From an uncultured Oceanospirillaceae bacterium (GTDB taxonomy: Bacteria > Pseudomonadota > Gammaproteobacteria > Pseudomonadales > Balneatricaceae), in assembly GCA_937136055.1 (NCBI GenBank), contig CAKZOD010000022.1, positions 202,713 through 266,712 on the forward strand: a stretch of 64,000 nt of DNA, given 5' to 3'. Shown here piece after piece: positions 42,081 through 50,997 of this stretch. A program made the translations under genes and the position numbers. How positions within the stretch are numbered: position 1 is the first letter of the stretch; the number at the start of each line of letters is the position of its first letter. The notes below the pieces were generated by a model. That model saw nothing but the letters and a program-made list of their open reading frames with translations. It did not search any database and was not told the DNA's origin.

Positions 42081-44447
42081 ATGGCAAATAGCAAAAAAGC
42101 AGGGACTAAAAAAACAACAAAAGGACGTAAGCCTAGAAAACAACGTAGAAGTATTTGGCGTGCTTTGCTTTCTTTATCTATAAAGTTAGCCTTAATATTC
42201 AGTGTCTTTGCAGCCATCGGTTTATTTTACCTCGATGCACAAATTCGTACTAAGTTTGAAGGTAAGCGTTGGTCGATACCTGCTAAAGTGTACGCAAGGC
42301 CTTTGGATTTATATGCAGGGCTTGACTTAAGTATTGCTGATCTCAAAGTTGAGCTTAAGGGATTAGGTTATCGATTTGTCAAAAGAGCTCGTGCTGCAGG
42401 TGAAGCGGAAATTGGTTCTAGTAAGGTTAATATTTACACCCGTGGCTTTGAGTTTTTAGATGGTAAAGAAATCTCCCAGCGAATCAGTATTCACTTTTTT
42501 CAGGGTGGAGTCAGTAAAATTACCGCCCAAAACGGCAGCCCTATATCAATCACTCGTTTAGAGCCTATCTTGATTGGCGGTATTTACCCCAAGAACAATG
42601 AAGATCGCGATCTAATTCGTTTATCACAAGCACCTAGGGGTCTGGCACAAGCGCTGATAGTGACTGAGGATCGCAGCTACTATGATCACTTTGGTATATC
42701 TCCTAAAGGCATCGCTAGAGCAATGTGGGTGAACCTGCGTGCAGGGCGCTTTATTCAAGGCGGTAGTACATTAACTCAGCAGCTGATCAAGAACTTCTAC
42801 TTAACTTCAGAACGCACTCTGATCCGCAAGTTGATTGAAATGCCGATGGCGATGGTGCTCGACTTTCGCTATTCAAAGGATGAGATATTAGAGGCTTATC
42901 TAAATGAAGTTTACCTCGGCCAGGGAGGTTCAAGAGCAATTCATGGCTTTGGTCTGGCTGCTCAATACTACTTTGGACGTCCGATAGCAGAGCTACAGCT
43001 TCATCAAGTCGCGCTGTTAGCCGCAATGGTTAAAGGCCCTTCTTATTATAATCCTCGTAGGCGGCCTAAAGCGGCATTAAGCAGGCGTAACCTTGTTTTG
43101 AAAATGATGTTCAATGATGCTTTGATTACAGCTAAAGAATATAAGTATTATAAAGGATTGCCATTAGGGATTGTTAAACAAAAGAGCCTGCATAAAGGGG
43201 CATACCCAGCTTACTTAGATCTAGTAAGACGCAAGCTTAAAGAAAGCTATAATGAAGAAGACTTAAGCTCTGAAGGTTTGCGCATATTCACTAGTCTAAA
43301 TCCAATCTCTCAAGCAAAATCAGAGAAAGCATTACGCCAAGGCATTGCTGCGTTAAAGAAAAAATACGCTAAGAAAGCGAATAATTTACAAGCCAGCATG
43401 GTGGTTACTGACCCGCAAACAGGGGAAGTCATCAGTATTATTGGCGGTACGAGTACACGCTATCAAGGCTTTAATCGCGCAACAGATGCAATCAGGCAAG
43501 TGGGTTCTTTGATAAAGCCCGCTGTTTACCTTAGTGCATTGCAGCAAGGTTATACACTCGCCAGTATGCTCGATGATAGTCCAGTCTCTATTGATGCACA
43601 GGGTTCTAAACCTTGGAGGCCAAGGAATTTTGACAAGAAAAGCCATGGTTCAGTCCCGTTGTATTTAGCGTTAGCTAAGTCGTATAACTTGTCGACAGCA
43701 AGAGTTGGGATGTCAGTAGGTTTAGATTCTGTTATTGATACTGTACATAAATTGGGCGTGCCACGTGAAATGCCGAAGTACCCATCGCTATTGTTAGGCG
43801 CTCAGGGAATGACTGCTTTAGAAGTCGCGACAATGTATCAAACAATTGCAGCAAATGGCTTTTTAATGCCAATGCGGGCAATTCGTGCGGTTACCGATAA
43901 AGACGGTAATGAGCTATCGCGTTATCCGTTCAAAATAAATCAGGTGATTGATTCACAGTCTATTTATCAATTGCAATATGCGATGCATCAAGTTGTGAAG
44001 CAGGGAACTGCGCGTTACTTGAATAGTAAAATTCCATCGCAGATGAATCTTGCAGGGAAAACAGGCACGACAAATAATCAGCGAGATAGCTGGTTCGCGG
44101 GTTTTTCAGGTAATAGGCTTGCCGTGGTTTGGCTAGGTAGAGATGATAATAGCTCATTGCCATTTACCGGCTCCTCTGGAGCATTGAGAGTTTGGAGTCG
44201 GTATATGCAAAGTGAAGCGTTGCAGCCGTTTGAATCAGTAGTGCCAGAGGGAATTGAATTTTCGGCTGTTGATCCCGCATCAGGATACGCTATTGATCCT
44301 AGTTGTGATAATGCGCTAAGGATGCCATTTAGAAGTAACGCTATTCCAAATTTTGTCAGTAATTGCGGTGGATCTGGAACAGTGCCTAGTACAGCTAAGC
44401 CTGTGAAGAAAAGCTCAAACTGGTTAGAGCGTTTATTTGGGGATTGA
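42081..44447 (+). CDS. mrcB: Penicillin-binding protein 1B
   Basis: Bifunctional peptidoglycan glycosyltransferase/DD-transpeptidase. 788 residues. Lysine-rich cytoplasmic tail and one membrane segment at about 30-52, then a UB2H-type domain, which distinguishes PBP1B from PBP1A. The transglycosylase domain has TEDRSYYDHFGISPKGIARA with the catalytic Glu and GGSTLTQQLIKNFYL. The transpeptidase has Ser476 in VGSLIKPAVY, SYNLS (SxN motif) and KTGTTN. A terminator follows, then the gene of its likely activator. Confidence 0.96.
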   Translation: MANSKKAGTKKTTKGRKPRKQRRSIWRALLSLSIKLALIFSVFAAIGLFYLDAQIRTKFEGKRWSIPAKVYARPLDLYAGLDLSIADLKVELKGLGYRFVKRARAAGEAEIGSSKVNIYTRGFEFLDGKEISQRISIHFFQGGVSKITAQNGSPISITRLEPILIGGIYPKNNEDRDLIRLSQAPRGLAQALIVTEDRSYYDHFGISPKGIARAMWVNLRAGRFIQGGSTLTQQLIKNFYLTSERTLIRKLIEMPMAMVLDFRYSKDEILEAYLNEVYLGQGGSRAIHGFGLAAQYYFGRPIAELQLHQVALLAAMVKGPSYYNPRRRPKAALSRRNLVLKMMFNDALITAKEYKYYKGLPLGIVKQKSLHKGAYPAYLDLVRRKLKESYNEEDLSSEGLRIFTSLNPISQAKSEKALRQGIAALKKKYAKKANNLQASMVVTDPQTGEVISIIGGTSTRYQGFNRATDAIRQVGSLIKPAVYLSALQQGYTLASMLDDSPVSIDAQGSKPWRPRNFDKKSHGSVPLYLALAKSYNLSTARVGMSVGLDSVIDTVHKLGVPREMPKYPSLLLGAQGMTALEVATMYQTIAANGFLMPMRAIRAVTDKDGNELSRYPFKINQVIDSQSIYQLQYAMHQVVKQGTARYLNSKIPSQMNLAGKTGTTNNQRDSWFAGFSGNRLAVVWLGRDDNSSLPFTGSSGALRVWSRYMQSEALQPFESVVPEGIEFSAVDPASGYAIDPSCDNALRMPFRSNAIPNFVSNCGGSGTVPSTAKPVKKSSNWLERLFGD

Positions 44448-44471
44448 TAAATAATCTTATCTTGATAAAGA

Positions 44472-44496
44472 AAGCGGCTAAAATGGCCGCTTTTTT
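44472..44496 (+). terminator. Rho-independent terminator after mrcB
   Basis: Stem agcggc / gccgct with a short loop, flanked by a run of A on the left and six T on the right. Confidence 0.8.
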
Positions 44497-44577
44497 GTTC
44501 TTTGAAATAAACATTTTCGTTTAGTATTGAAACAGTTATGATATGAAAAATTTGGATATATTCAGTAAGGAAAAACT

Positions 44578-45180
44578 ATGAGTCGTATTTACCGTACATC
44601 AAGGCTGTTAACTGCTATCTCAGCACTATTGGTTCTGGCAGGTTGTTCAGTCTCCGGTGTCAATTCAGTGTCTATCGAGGATAGATCAATCACTGGTAAT
44701 AGTATTAACAAACCCAGTGCAGTGGTCAATCAATCAGAACAAGTGGAAGTGACAGCACTGGATATCAGACCAAGTTTTAAAGCAAGTACAAACGCACAAG
44801 AGGTGATTAATACAGAGGTCAGTAGCCAGCCTAAAGCGCCGGAAATAGCACAAACTGTGCAAAAGCCTGCAACCATTGCACTATTAAACACTGCGAGCTA
44901 TCAGACTAATAATGGGCGATTACGCGCCGCGCAATCCAGTTTAGAGCGAGCTCTGCGTATTTCACCAAAAGATCCAGAGGTTTATTTATCACTTGGTGAG
45001 GTGCATCGTCGTCTAGGTGAATTTGTGCAATCTGAGCAAATTACCCTTAAAGGCATTGCTGTAGCTGCAGGGCAAAGCACTAAGCTTCGAAAGCTGTGGA
45101 CAGCGCTGGCTAAAATCCGATCTGAAGCGGGTGATACAGTTGGTGCAAATAAAGCTTTTCAAAAATCTCAGAGTTATTAG
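44578..45180 (+). CDS. lpoP: TPR lipoprotein, probable PBP1B activator LpoP
   Basis: 200-residue outer-membrane lipoprotein. Signal peptide ends in LVLAGC (Cys23); a Ser/Thr/Asn-rich linker spans about 25-95, long enough to reach the cell wall. It is followed by two or three TPR motifs (ALLNTASYQTNNGRLRAAQS, LERALRISPKDPEVYLSLGE, VHRRLGEFVQSEQITLKG). In Pseudomonas aeruginosa LpoP is a TPR-containing lipoprotein encoded beside ponB/mrcB that stimulates PBP1B; domain layout and position match. The function here is inferred. It has its own -10-like region after the mrcB terminator. Confidence 0.7.
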   Translation: MSRIYRTSRLLTAISALLVLAGCSVSGVNSVSIEDRSITGNSINKPSAVVNQSEQVEVTALDIRPSFKASTNAQEVINTEVSSQPKAPEIAQTVQKPATIALLNTASYQTNNGRLRAAQSSLERALRISPKDPEVYLSLGEVHRRLGEFVQSEQITLKGIAVAAGQSTKLRKLWTALAKIRSEAGDTVGANKAFQKSQSY

Positions 45181-45191
45181 TTTCAATAAGG

Positions 45192-45227
45192 TTATCAAGA
45201 TCGCAGTCTAGATTGTGATCTTGATAA
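45192..45227. terminator. Bidirectional terminator between converging genes
   Basis: Perfect 11-bp stem ttatcaagatc / gatcttgataa with a 14-base loop, in the 52 bases between the TPR lipoprotein gene and the converging membrane-protein gene. Confidence 0.6.
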
Positions 45228-45232
45228 ATTAT

Positions 45233-45859
45233 TTACTGGCTTGCTTTGAGCTCTATTTTAGCGATCGCTATAGATAAGTTATAGTTAATTCCTATCAAGG
45301 CCAATCCCAAGAAACATTGATACAGCACTATGCTTTGGTACTGTGTTGCAACTGCTTTTGAAAATATTACTGCTGCCAATGAATAGCTAATCGCAGTGGC
45401 TAGGTTTATTAATAGCAGTTTACTACTACCTTTTTGCCAAACAAATAAACATACTGCTATTGCAATGCTAGTGCCAATGGCCAAAGAATAGCTATATATG
45501 TCGCCGATTTCTGCGCGTCTACATAGCTCAAAAGTAGCGAGCATAACTAAACTTATTCTTCCCCATGTTGCTTTAGTGAAGAAGCGCTTGAAAAAGGTAC
45601 TCAGTACTATGGCGCAAAGAAGTGGTAGTGCTAAATAATTAGCAAGATTATTAAAAATAATGGCTACCGCTTGATCCTCATTAAGGTTGCTTGAAACAAA
45701 TAATGAAATGATTGCAGACAATGCAACAAAGAGGCAGCTTAAAGCACTCAAGCTCGCCAAAGGGCGAGCTTGATCTGATAGCTTTTGCGGCTGTCGGTAA
45801 GGAAGGATAGCCGCAAAAAGGCTACAGGCGATAAGTAATACGCTGCTAAAAATGACCAT
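45233..45859 (-). CDS. Unknown polytopic membrane protein
   Basis: 208 residues, not recognised. Six or so hydrophobic segments are visible (at about 2-20, 35-55, 67-87, 100-112, 125-140 and 150-200), with few charged residues and no obvious motif. It starts one base inside the hemL stop codon and is in the same direction, so it is translated with hemL. Membrane location is clear; a role in tetrapyrrole synthesis is only suggested by the coupling. Codon use looks like its neighbours. Confidence 0.6.
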   Translation of the reverse strand: MVIFSSVLLIACSLFAAILPYRQPQKLSDQARPLASLSALSCLFVALSAIISLFVSSNLNEDQAVAIIFNNLANYLALPLLCAIVLSTFFKRFFTKATWGRISLVMLATFELCRRAEIGDIYSYSLAIGTSIAIAVCLFVWQKGSSKLLLINLATAISYSLAAVIFSKAVATQYQSIVLYQCFLGLALIGINYNLSIAIAKIELKASQ

Positions 45860-47142
45860 TACAGCGTTTCAAATACCTTAGCCGCTGCTGCGATGGTCGC
45901 TTCAATATCTGCTTGAGAAATGGCAGCAGACATAAAGCCTGTTTCATAAGCAGAAGGTGCTAGGTAGATACCTTGAGCAAGCATGCCTTGGAAGAACTTA
46001 GCGAAGCGTTCAGTATCGCAGGCAGTCGCTTGTGCAAAACTTGTCACTTCTTCTTGATCGGTAAAGAAAATGCCGAACATTCCACCAATGTGGCTGGTGG
46101 CAAGTGGGATACCTGCAGCTTGAGCAACGGCCGCTATTCCTTGAGTTAAAAATTCAGATTTAGCGGCTAGTTCTTCGTAAACAGCAGTGTTTTCACTAAG
46201 CGCATTTAGCATAGCGAGACCGGCTTGCATTGATAGCGGGTTGCCTGAAAGAGTCCCTGCTTGGTAAATAGGGCCAAGTGGTGCTATTTGTTGCATAATT
46301 TCTTTCTTACCGCCAAATGCACCTACAGGTAGGCCACCACCAATTATTTTCCCGAGAGTAGTTAAATCAGGAGTAATACCGAAGGCTTGCTGTGCACCAC
46401 CAAAAGCAACTCTGAAGCCTGTCATTACTTCGTCAAAGATTAATACAGTGCCGTATTCATCACAGATGTCACGCAGGCCTTGTAAAAAGCCATTAGCAGG
46501 TAGAATACAGTTCATATTGCCAGCGACAGGCTCAACGATAATACAAGCTACTTGATCACCTATTTCTGCAAAGGCAGATTTCACACTGTCCAAGTCGTTA
46601 AAATCAAGTGTAATGGTGTGTTCAGCGAGAGCTTCTGGTACACCAGGAGAGCTAGGAGCGCCAAGCGTTAATGCACCAGAACCTGCTTTAACTAACAGTG
46701 AATCTGAGTGTCCATGGTAACAGCCTTCAAATTTGACGATTTTGTCACGGCCTGTGTAGCCACGCGCTAAGCGAATAGCCGACATTGTCGCCTCTGTACC
46801 AGAGTTAACCATGCGGATCATCTCAATAGAGGGCATGATTTCACAAACTTTATCAGCAAGTAGTGTTTCAACAGCGGTAGGTGCACCAAAACCTAATCCG
46901 TTATCTAAGCTGTTTTTAACTGCTTCTATAACAGGTTGATAAGCATGGCCTAAAATCATTGGTCCCCAAGAGCCTACATAGTCGACATAGCGGTTATCAT
47001 CTTCATCGAATAAATAAGCACCTTCCCCTTTTTTGAAGTAGATAGGTGAACCGCCAACACTTCTAAATGCGCGAACAGGGGAGTTTACACCGCCTGGGAT
47101 GTGCTGTTGTGCTGCCTCAAATAACTGTTGTGAGCGTGACAT
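45859..47142 (-). CDS. hemL: Glutamate-1-semialdehyde 2,1-aminomutase
   Basis: PLP enzyme that converts glutamate-1-semialdehyde to 5-aminolevulinate, the start of heme synthesis by the C5 route. 427 residues. [19 protein letters not shown] near the N-terminus, [32 protein letters not shown], and FDEVMTGFR are family blocks. Lys265 in [15 protein letters not shown] forms the Schiff base. The 3' end overlaps the next gene by one base. Confidence 0.98.
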   Translation of the reverse strand: MSRSQQLFEAAQQHIPGGVNSPVRAFRSVGGSPIYFKKGEGAYLFDEDDNRYVDYVGSWGPMILGHAYQPVIEAVKNSLDNGLGFGAPTAVETLLADKVCEIMPSIEMIRMVNSGTEATMSAIRLARGYTGRDKIVKFEGCYHGHSDSLLVKAGSGALTLGAPSSPGVPEALAEHTITLDFNDLDSVKSAFAEIGDQVACIIVEPVAGNMNCILPANGFLQGLRDICDEYGTVLIFDEVMTGFRVAFGGAQQAFGITPDLTTLGKIIGGGLPVGAFGGKKEIMQQIAPLGPIYQAGTLSGNPLSMQAGLAMLNALSENTAVYEELAAKSEFLTQGIAAVAQAAGIPLATSHIGGMFGIFFTDQEEVTSFAQATACDTERFAKFFQGMLAQGIYLAPSAYETGFMSAAISQADIEATIAAAAKVFETL

Positions 47143-47225
47143 AATTAAATCCTTAAACTAGCTGAATCTGTGTAATAAATATTGGGCGCATTATCCCTCG
47201 AACAGAAACAATGCACCAGTAGAGA

Positions 47226-48953
47226 TTAGAGATACTGTTTATTGTTGTAATAATTTTCTATATGGCTACGAGTCAAAATGCCCATTAGTTGATCGCTGTG
47301 ATCATATACGCAGAGTAAATCAGTATCTTTGTTATTCATTTTTTGCAATGCATCGTTGAGTGTTGAGCGTAGGTTTACTTTGATTATTTCGTAACGCTGG
47401 GCGGGTATGCGCTCAAGGTTGACCGCTTCATCAGGTAACAGAATATCACGCTCTAAAAAACTCTTTATATTCATCATAGGTAAAACGTTAATGGGGAGTA
47501 GTTGATCGGTTACTACTAACCACATTTTGTTTTGGCTTAAGAGCTCTTTGGCATGATCTTGCGTTGCTAGGGTTTCACAACTCAAGAAGTCTCTTTCCAT
47601 CGCTTTAGCAACAGATGCTCGTGAAAGTACTTGTGCTAATGGTTCAAGGCGATAATCTAACCCTTGGGCATGCAGCATTGCGAGCAAAGAGGAGGGCATA
47701 TTAAAGACATTACGAGTCGTTAGGTTGGCAACAACAATAGCAACCATTGCAGGTAAAATGATGTTTGGGTTGTACGTTAGCTCAAGTAAAGCAATGAGAG
47801 CGGCCAGTGGAGCATTCAAAATAGCTGCCATCATGGCTCCCATGCCCAGCATTGCATATAAACCAATGTGTGATACATCGCTCTCGACTAAAAAACCACC
47901 TACATGGCCTAGTAGTGCTCCGGCCAGTGAGCCTATAAAGAGTGCGGGACCAATCATGCCAGCAGGTATACCAAGACCCAGAATGATCGGTGTTAACAGT
48001 ACCTTCGCAATTAAAATTGCAAGTAACAAGTGAGTCGCAACATTACCTGCGAAAACAGCGCTCATGGTGTCGTAACCTGTACCCATCACTTGAGGGTAAA
48101 AAATAGCAACTAAGCCTGTTAACAGCCCTGCTAAAGTAAGTTTGTAAGGAAGCGATAACGTAATGCGTGACTTGGTTTCAATCATTAACTTTATAAACAG
48201 CGCTGCCAATGAGCCTGTCACAATACCCAGCACAACTATCCAAGGTATTTCTGAGTGGGATAAAATATCAAAGGCTGGGGCGTCAAATACTGGTTCAGAA
48301 GAAAAAATAATACGGGTAATAATCGAGCTTGATACTGCAGCTACAATAATGGGGGTAAAGCCTGCGATGGTGTAATCGAGAAGGATTACTTCCATCGCAA
48401 AGATAACACCGGCTAGGGGGGTGTTAAATGCAGCAGAGATCGCAGCTGCACTGCCGCAAGCGACGAGTATGCGCTGTGAATTATGGGGGATGTGCAACCA
48501 TTGTCCAATTAAGCTCGAAAGGCTAGCTCCCATATAAATAGCAGGCCCCTCACGTCCAACTGATTGACCGCTAACTAAGGCAATCACGGCGCTGATGAAT
48601 TGAGCTAATAGGTTTTTAAAAGGAATATGGCCTTGGTGGTAAGCAAGGCGTTCAAGTAAATGCACTAAGCCAACTTTATTCTTTATTAGCGACCAGTATT
48701 GATAAAGTAAAGCCAGTGTTAATCCTCCTGCAGCTGGAAAGATGAAGCGCTGCATAGGTGAAAGACTTTCAAAGTTTTCTACGTGCTCTGACAACAGCAG
48801 TGTTAGCGGAAGATCTATTGCAAACCTGAAAGCTGCGATCAACAAACCACAGCTAATACCACACAATAGCCCGAGAAGAACTAATTGCGGCATTGCTTCG
48901 TAACTAGCGAGTTGGTCACGAAAATTTTGCATTGTGAAATTGGCTTTTTTCAT
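47226..48953 (-). CDS. ClC-family chloride channel or H+/Cl- exchanger with CBS domains
   Basis: 575-residue inner-membrane protein. The membrane domain (about 1-430) has the ClC motif SVGREGPAIYMGASL, with the gating Glu135, and LGLGIPAGMIGPALFIGS. The usual N-terminal selectivity motif GSGIP is not present; the aligned stretch reads KVGLVHLLERL. The C-terminal ~130 residues form a CBS pair (ending LLCVYDHSDQLMGILTRSHI), a cytoplasmic regulatory module. The gating glutamate favours an exchanger. The ion specificity is uncertain because of the altered motif. Confidence 0.85.
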   Translation of the reverse strand: MKKANFTMQNFRDQLASYEAMPQLVLLGLLCGISCGLLIAAFRFAIDLPLTLLLSEHVENFESLSPMQRFIFPAAGGLTLALLYQYWSLIKNKVGLVHLLERLAYHQGHIPFKNLLAQFISAVIALVSGQSVGREGPAIYMGASLSSLIGQWLHIPHNSQRILVACGSAAAISAAFNTPLAGVIFAMEVILLDYTIAGFTPIIVAAVSSSIITRIIFSSEPVFDAPAFDILSHSEIPWIVVLGIVTGSLAALFIKLMIETKSRITLSLPYKLTLAGLLTGLVAIFYPQVMGTGYDTMSAVFAGNVATHLLLAILIAKVLLTPIILGLGIPAGMIGPALFIGSLAGALLGHVGGFLVESDVSHIGLYAMLGMGAMMAAILNAPLAALIALLELTYNPNIILPAMVAIVVANLTTRNVFNMPSSLLAMLHAQGLDYRLEPLAQVLSRASVAKAMERDFLSCETLATQDHAKELLSQNKMWLVVTDQLLPINVLPMMNIKSFLERDILLPDEAVNLERIPAQRYEIIKVNLRSTLNDALQKMNNKDTDLLCVYDHSDQLMGILTRSHIENYYNNKQYL

Positions 48954-49290
48954 CGTTTAAATGTCTGCGAAAAAATCAATTTATAACGCCTCTGGTTATT
49001 ATTTGTCATTGTTAATAGTGAGTAAAAACGAAATGGTAAGGGCCTGTTATTAATTAGTGCCCTAATGGTTTAGTAAGTCTATAGCACACCATAAAGTCTT
49101 TTACATGAAGAGTTTAACTTTGAGTGGCGGATTATAGCAGTGCAAAATTAACTCAGCTAACATTAATGTGTTACGGATCGTTTTAAGTACGAGCAAAGCA
49201 AGCAGATTATTTGCGATAAATAATTCGGCATAAGGTATTTGAAAGCGGAGTTTTGCGCTATTTGGCTTGTAAAAGAAGTTTAATATTGAG
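48954..49290. other. Divergent intergenic region, ClC / erpA
   Basis: About 340 bases without a recognised gene. A weak hairpin agggc...gccct lies at 49040-49064. No tRNA or insertion element seen. The erpA promoter starts at its right end. Confidence 0.4.
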
Positions 49291-49322
49291 TACTTGACTA
49301 AAACCCTAGGTTAAGGGATAGT
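49291..49322 (+). promoter_or_regulatory. erpA promoter with possible IscR half-site
   Basis: TTGACT (49294-49299) and gatagt (49317-49322) are 17 bases apart. The -35 sits in tacttgacta, which fits the left half of the type-1 IscR consensus; the right half is poorly conserved. IscR control of erpA is known in E. coli; here it is inference. Confidence 0.4.
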
Positions 49323-49384
49323 GCCATTTTTAAAGCGCTATTATATAACTAATAGTGGTAGTTAGATCAGTAGAGATAATCATA

Positions 49385-49726
49385 GTGTCAGAATTTGAAG
49401 ATCCATTGTCGTTTAGTAACGCTGCAGTTGATAAAGTTAAAGTATTGATTGAAGAAGAGGAAAACGACGCGCTTAAATTACGTTTATACATTACAGGTGG
49501 CGGTTGCGCAGGCTTTTCTTATGGCTTTAGTTTTGTAGAAGATATCGCTGAAGACGATACTGTTATTACTAAATCTGGCGTGAGTCTAGTGGTCGATGCT
49601 ATGAGTTTGCAATACTTGGCGGGTTCGGAAGTGGATTATCGTGAAGGGCTGCAAGGTTCTCAATTTTTAGTCAACAACCCAAATGCTACAACAACTTGTG
49701 GTTGTGGCTCCTCATTTGCACTTTAA
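49385..49726 (+). CDS. erpA: Iron-sulfur cluster insertion protein ErpA
   Basis: A-type carrier that delivers Fe-S clusters to apoproteins. 113 residues from GTG at 49385 ([18 protein letters not shown]), the conserved beginning; the frame extends ten codons upstream without conservation. Cluster cysteines are in [11 protein letters not shown] and in the C-terminal CGCGSSF. In E. coli ErpA matures enzymes of the MEP pathway (IspG/IspH), which is of interest because ispG is missing from its usual place here. Confidence 0.96.
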   Translation: MSEFEDPLSFSNAAVDKVKVLIEEEENDALKLRLYITGGGCAGFSYGFSFVEDIAEDDTVITKSGVSLVVDAMSLQYLAGSEVDYREGLQGSQFLVNNPNATTTCGCGSSFAL

Positions 49727-49752
49727 GCCTGCTATTGTATGTGAGTTCCAAT

Positions 49753-49776
49753 CGCAGGTATTTAGCCTGCGTTGTT
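49753..49776. terminator. Hairpin between converging erpA and anmK
   Basis: 6-bp stem cgcagg / cctgcg with a seven-base loop and a T-rich right side. Short, so only moderate support. Confidence 0.4.
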
Positions 49777-49818
49777 ATTAAGTCTTTATAACACGCTAGT
49801 GAAAAAGACTAATTGCTA

Positions 49819-50997
49819 TTATCCAGCTTGATAGATAGCACCTAGTATTCTCTTTCCTTTAGCGCCTGTCACTGTAGGGCTATTGCTAGTCAGCCCTGCT
49901 AATGTTTGTTTTGCTAACCACGCAAACGCCGTTGCTTCAACACAATCCGGATCTAATGAAAGTTGTGCAGTGCTTGATACGCAGGCAGCTTTCGGTAGTA
50001 GCTGTTTTAGTCGCTGCATTAAGTGTTGGTTGTGAACTCCGCCACCGCAAACATAAACCTCTGCGCTTATATATGAGCAGTGATTCGTTCCTTGTGATTG
50101 GCGAGTTATCTCATTGACAATACTTTGTGCAGTTAGCTCAAGTAAGGTCGCTTGTACATCTTCAGGTGAAGGCTTTGGTTGAGTGCTTTCAATGCACTGC
50201 TCAATCCATTTAAGATTAAACTGCTCTCTGCCCGTGCTTTTAGGTATTGGCTGAGAAAAGTAATTTAATGAAAGTAGTATATTGAGTAGTTGCTGATTGA
50301 TATTACCTTTAGCTGCCCATGCTCCGTTTTTATCATAAGCTAACCCTTGCTGGTGGTTTATCCAAGCGTCCATTAAGACATTACCAGGCCCAGTATCAAA
50401 GCCAACTAAGTGTGAGTCTGGGTCATCACTTAAAAGGGTAATGTTTGCCATGCCTCCGATGTTGATGATCACTCGTACGGTCGTTGTCGAAGAAAAAACG
50501 TCTTGATGAAAAGCGGGAACTAAAGGTGCACCTTGGCCGCCAGCGGCTACATCACGTCTGCGAAAATCAGAGATAGTGTTGATACCAGTGCGTTCAGCAA
50601 CACAATTTGCATCACCAATCTGTAAAGTGAAGTTGTTTTTAGGAGAGTTGCTAGGGCGGTGCCTCACCGTTTGGCCGTGCAGTCCGATAGCTATAATACT
50701 TTCACGGGAGAATAAACGGCTGTGTTCTTCAATGAAGCGGTTGCAAGCGTCGGCGAATAACTCACCCAACGCAACATCTAAATGCCCTAATTTTTCAATT
50801 TCATCGTTGGACGATGTGCACAGTTCTAATATCAAGTATTTAATATCACTTGGCATATCATAGCTTTGGGAAGCGAGTACTTCAGGCAGTGCGTTATTAA
50901 AACGCACTGCCACTAAATCAATACCATCTAAACTGGTGCCTGACATTACCCCAAGGAATACCTGTGGGGTAATCGATTGGCTAAATACTGGTTTCAA
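49819..50997 (-). CDS. anmK: Anhydro-N-acetylmuramic acid kinase
   Basis: Phosphorylates and opens 1,6-anhydroMurNAc released during cell-wall turnover, giving MurNAc-6-phosphate. 392 residues with this start. FLGVMSGTSLDGIDLVAV is the ATP-binding N-terminus; GLHGQTVRHRP, NIGGMANITLL, GFDTGPGNVLMDAW and CGGGVHNQHLM are family motifs. The frame is open far into the upstream peptidase gene, but that part belongs to the other frame. TTG at 50997 (overlapping the peptidase stop by 17 bases) gives the normal length; TTG at 51012 is an alternative. Neither has a good ribosome binding site. Confidence 0.93.
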   Translation of the reverse strand: MKPVFSQSITPQVFLGVMSGTSLDGIDLVAVRFNNALPEVLASQSYDMPSDIKYLILELCTSSNDEIEKLGHLDVALGELFADACNRFIEEHSRLFSRESIIAIGLHGQTVRHRPSNSPKNNFTLQIGDANCVAERTGINTISDFRRRDVAAGGQGAPLVPAFHQDVFSSTTTVRVIINIGGMANITLLSDDPDSHLVGFDTGPGNVLMDAWINHQQGLAYDKNGAWAAKGNINQQLLNILLSLNYFSQPIPKSTGREQFNLKWIEQCIESTQPKPSPEDVQATLLELTAQSIVNEITRQSQGTNHCSYISAEVYVCGGGVHNQHLMQRLKQLLPKAACVSSTAQLSLDPDCVEATAFAWLAKQTLAGLTSNSPTVTGAKGKRILGAIYQAG

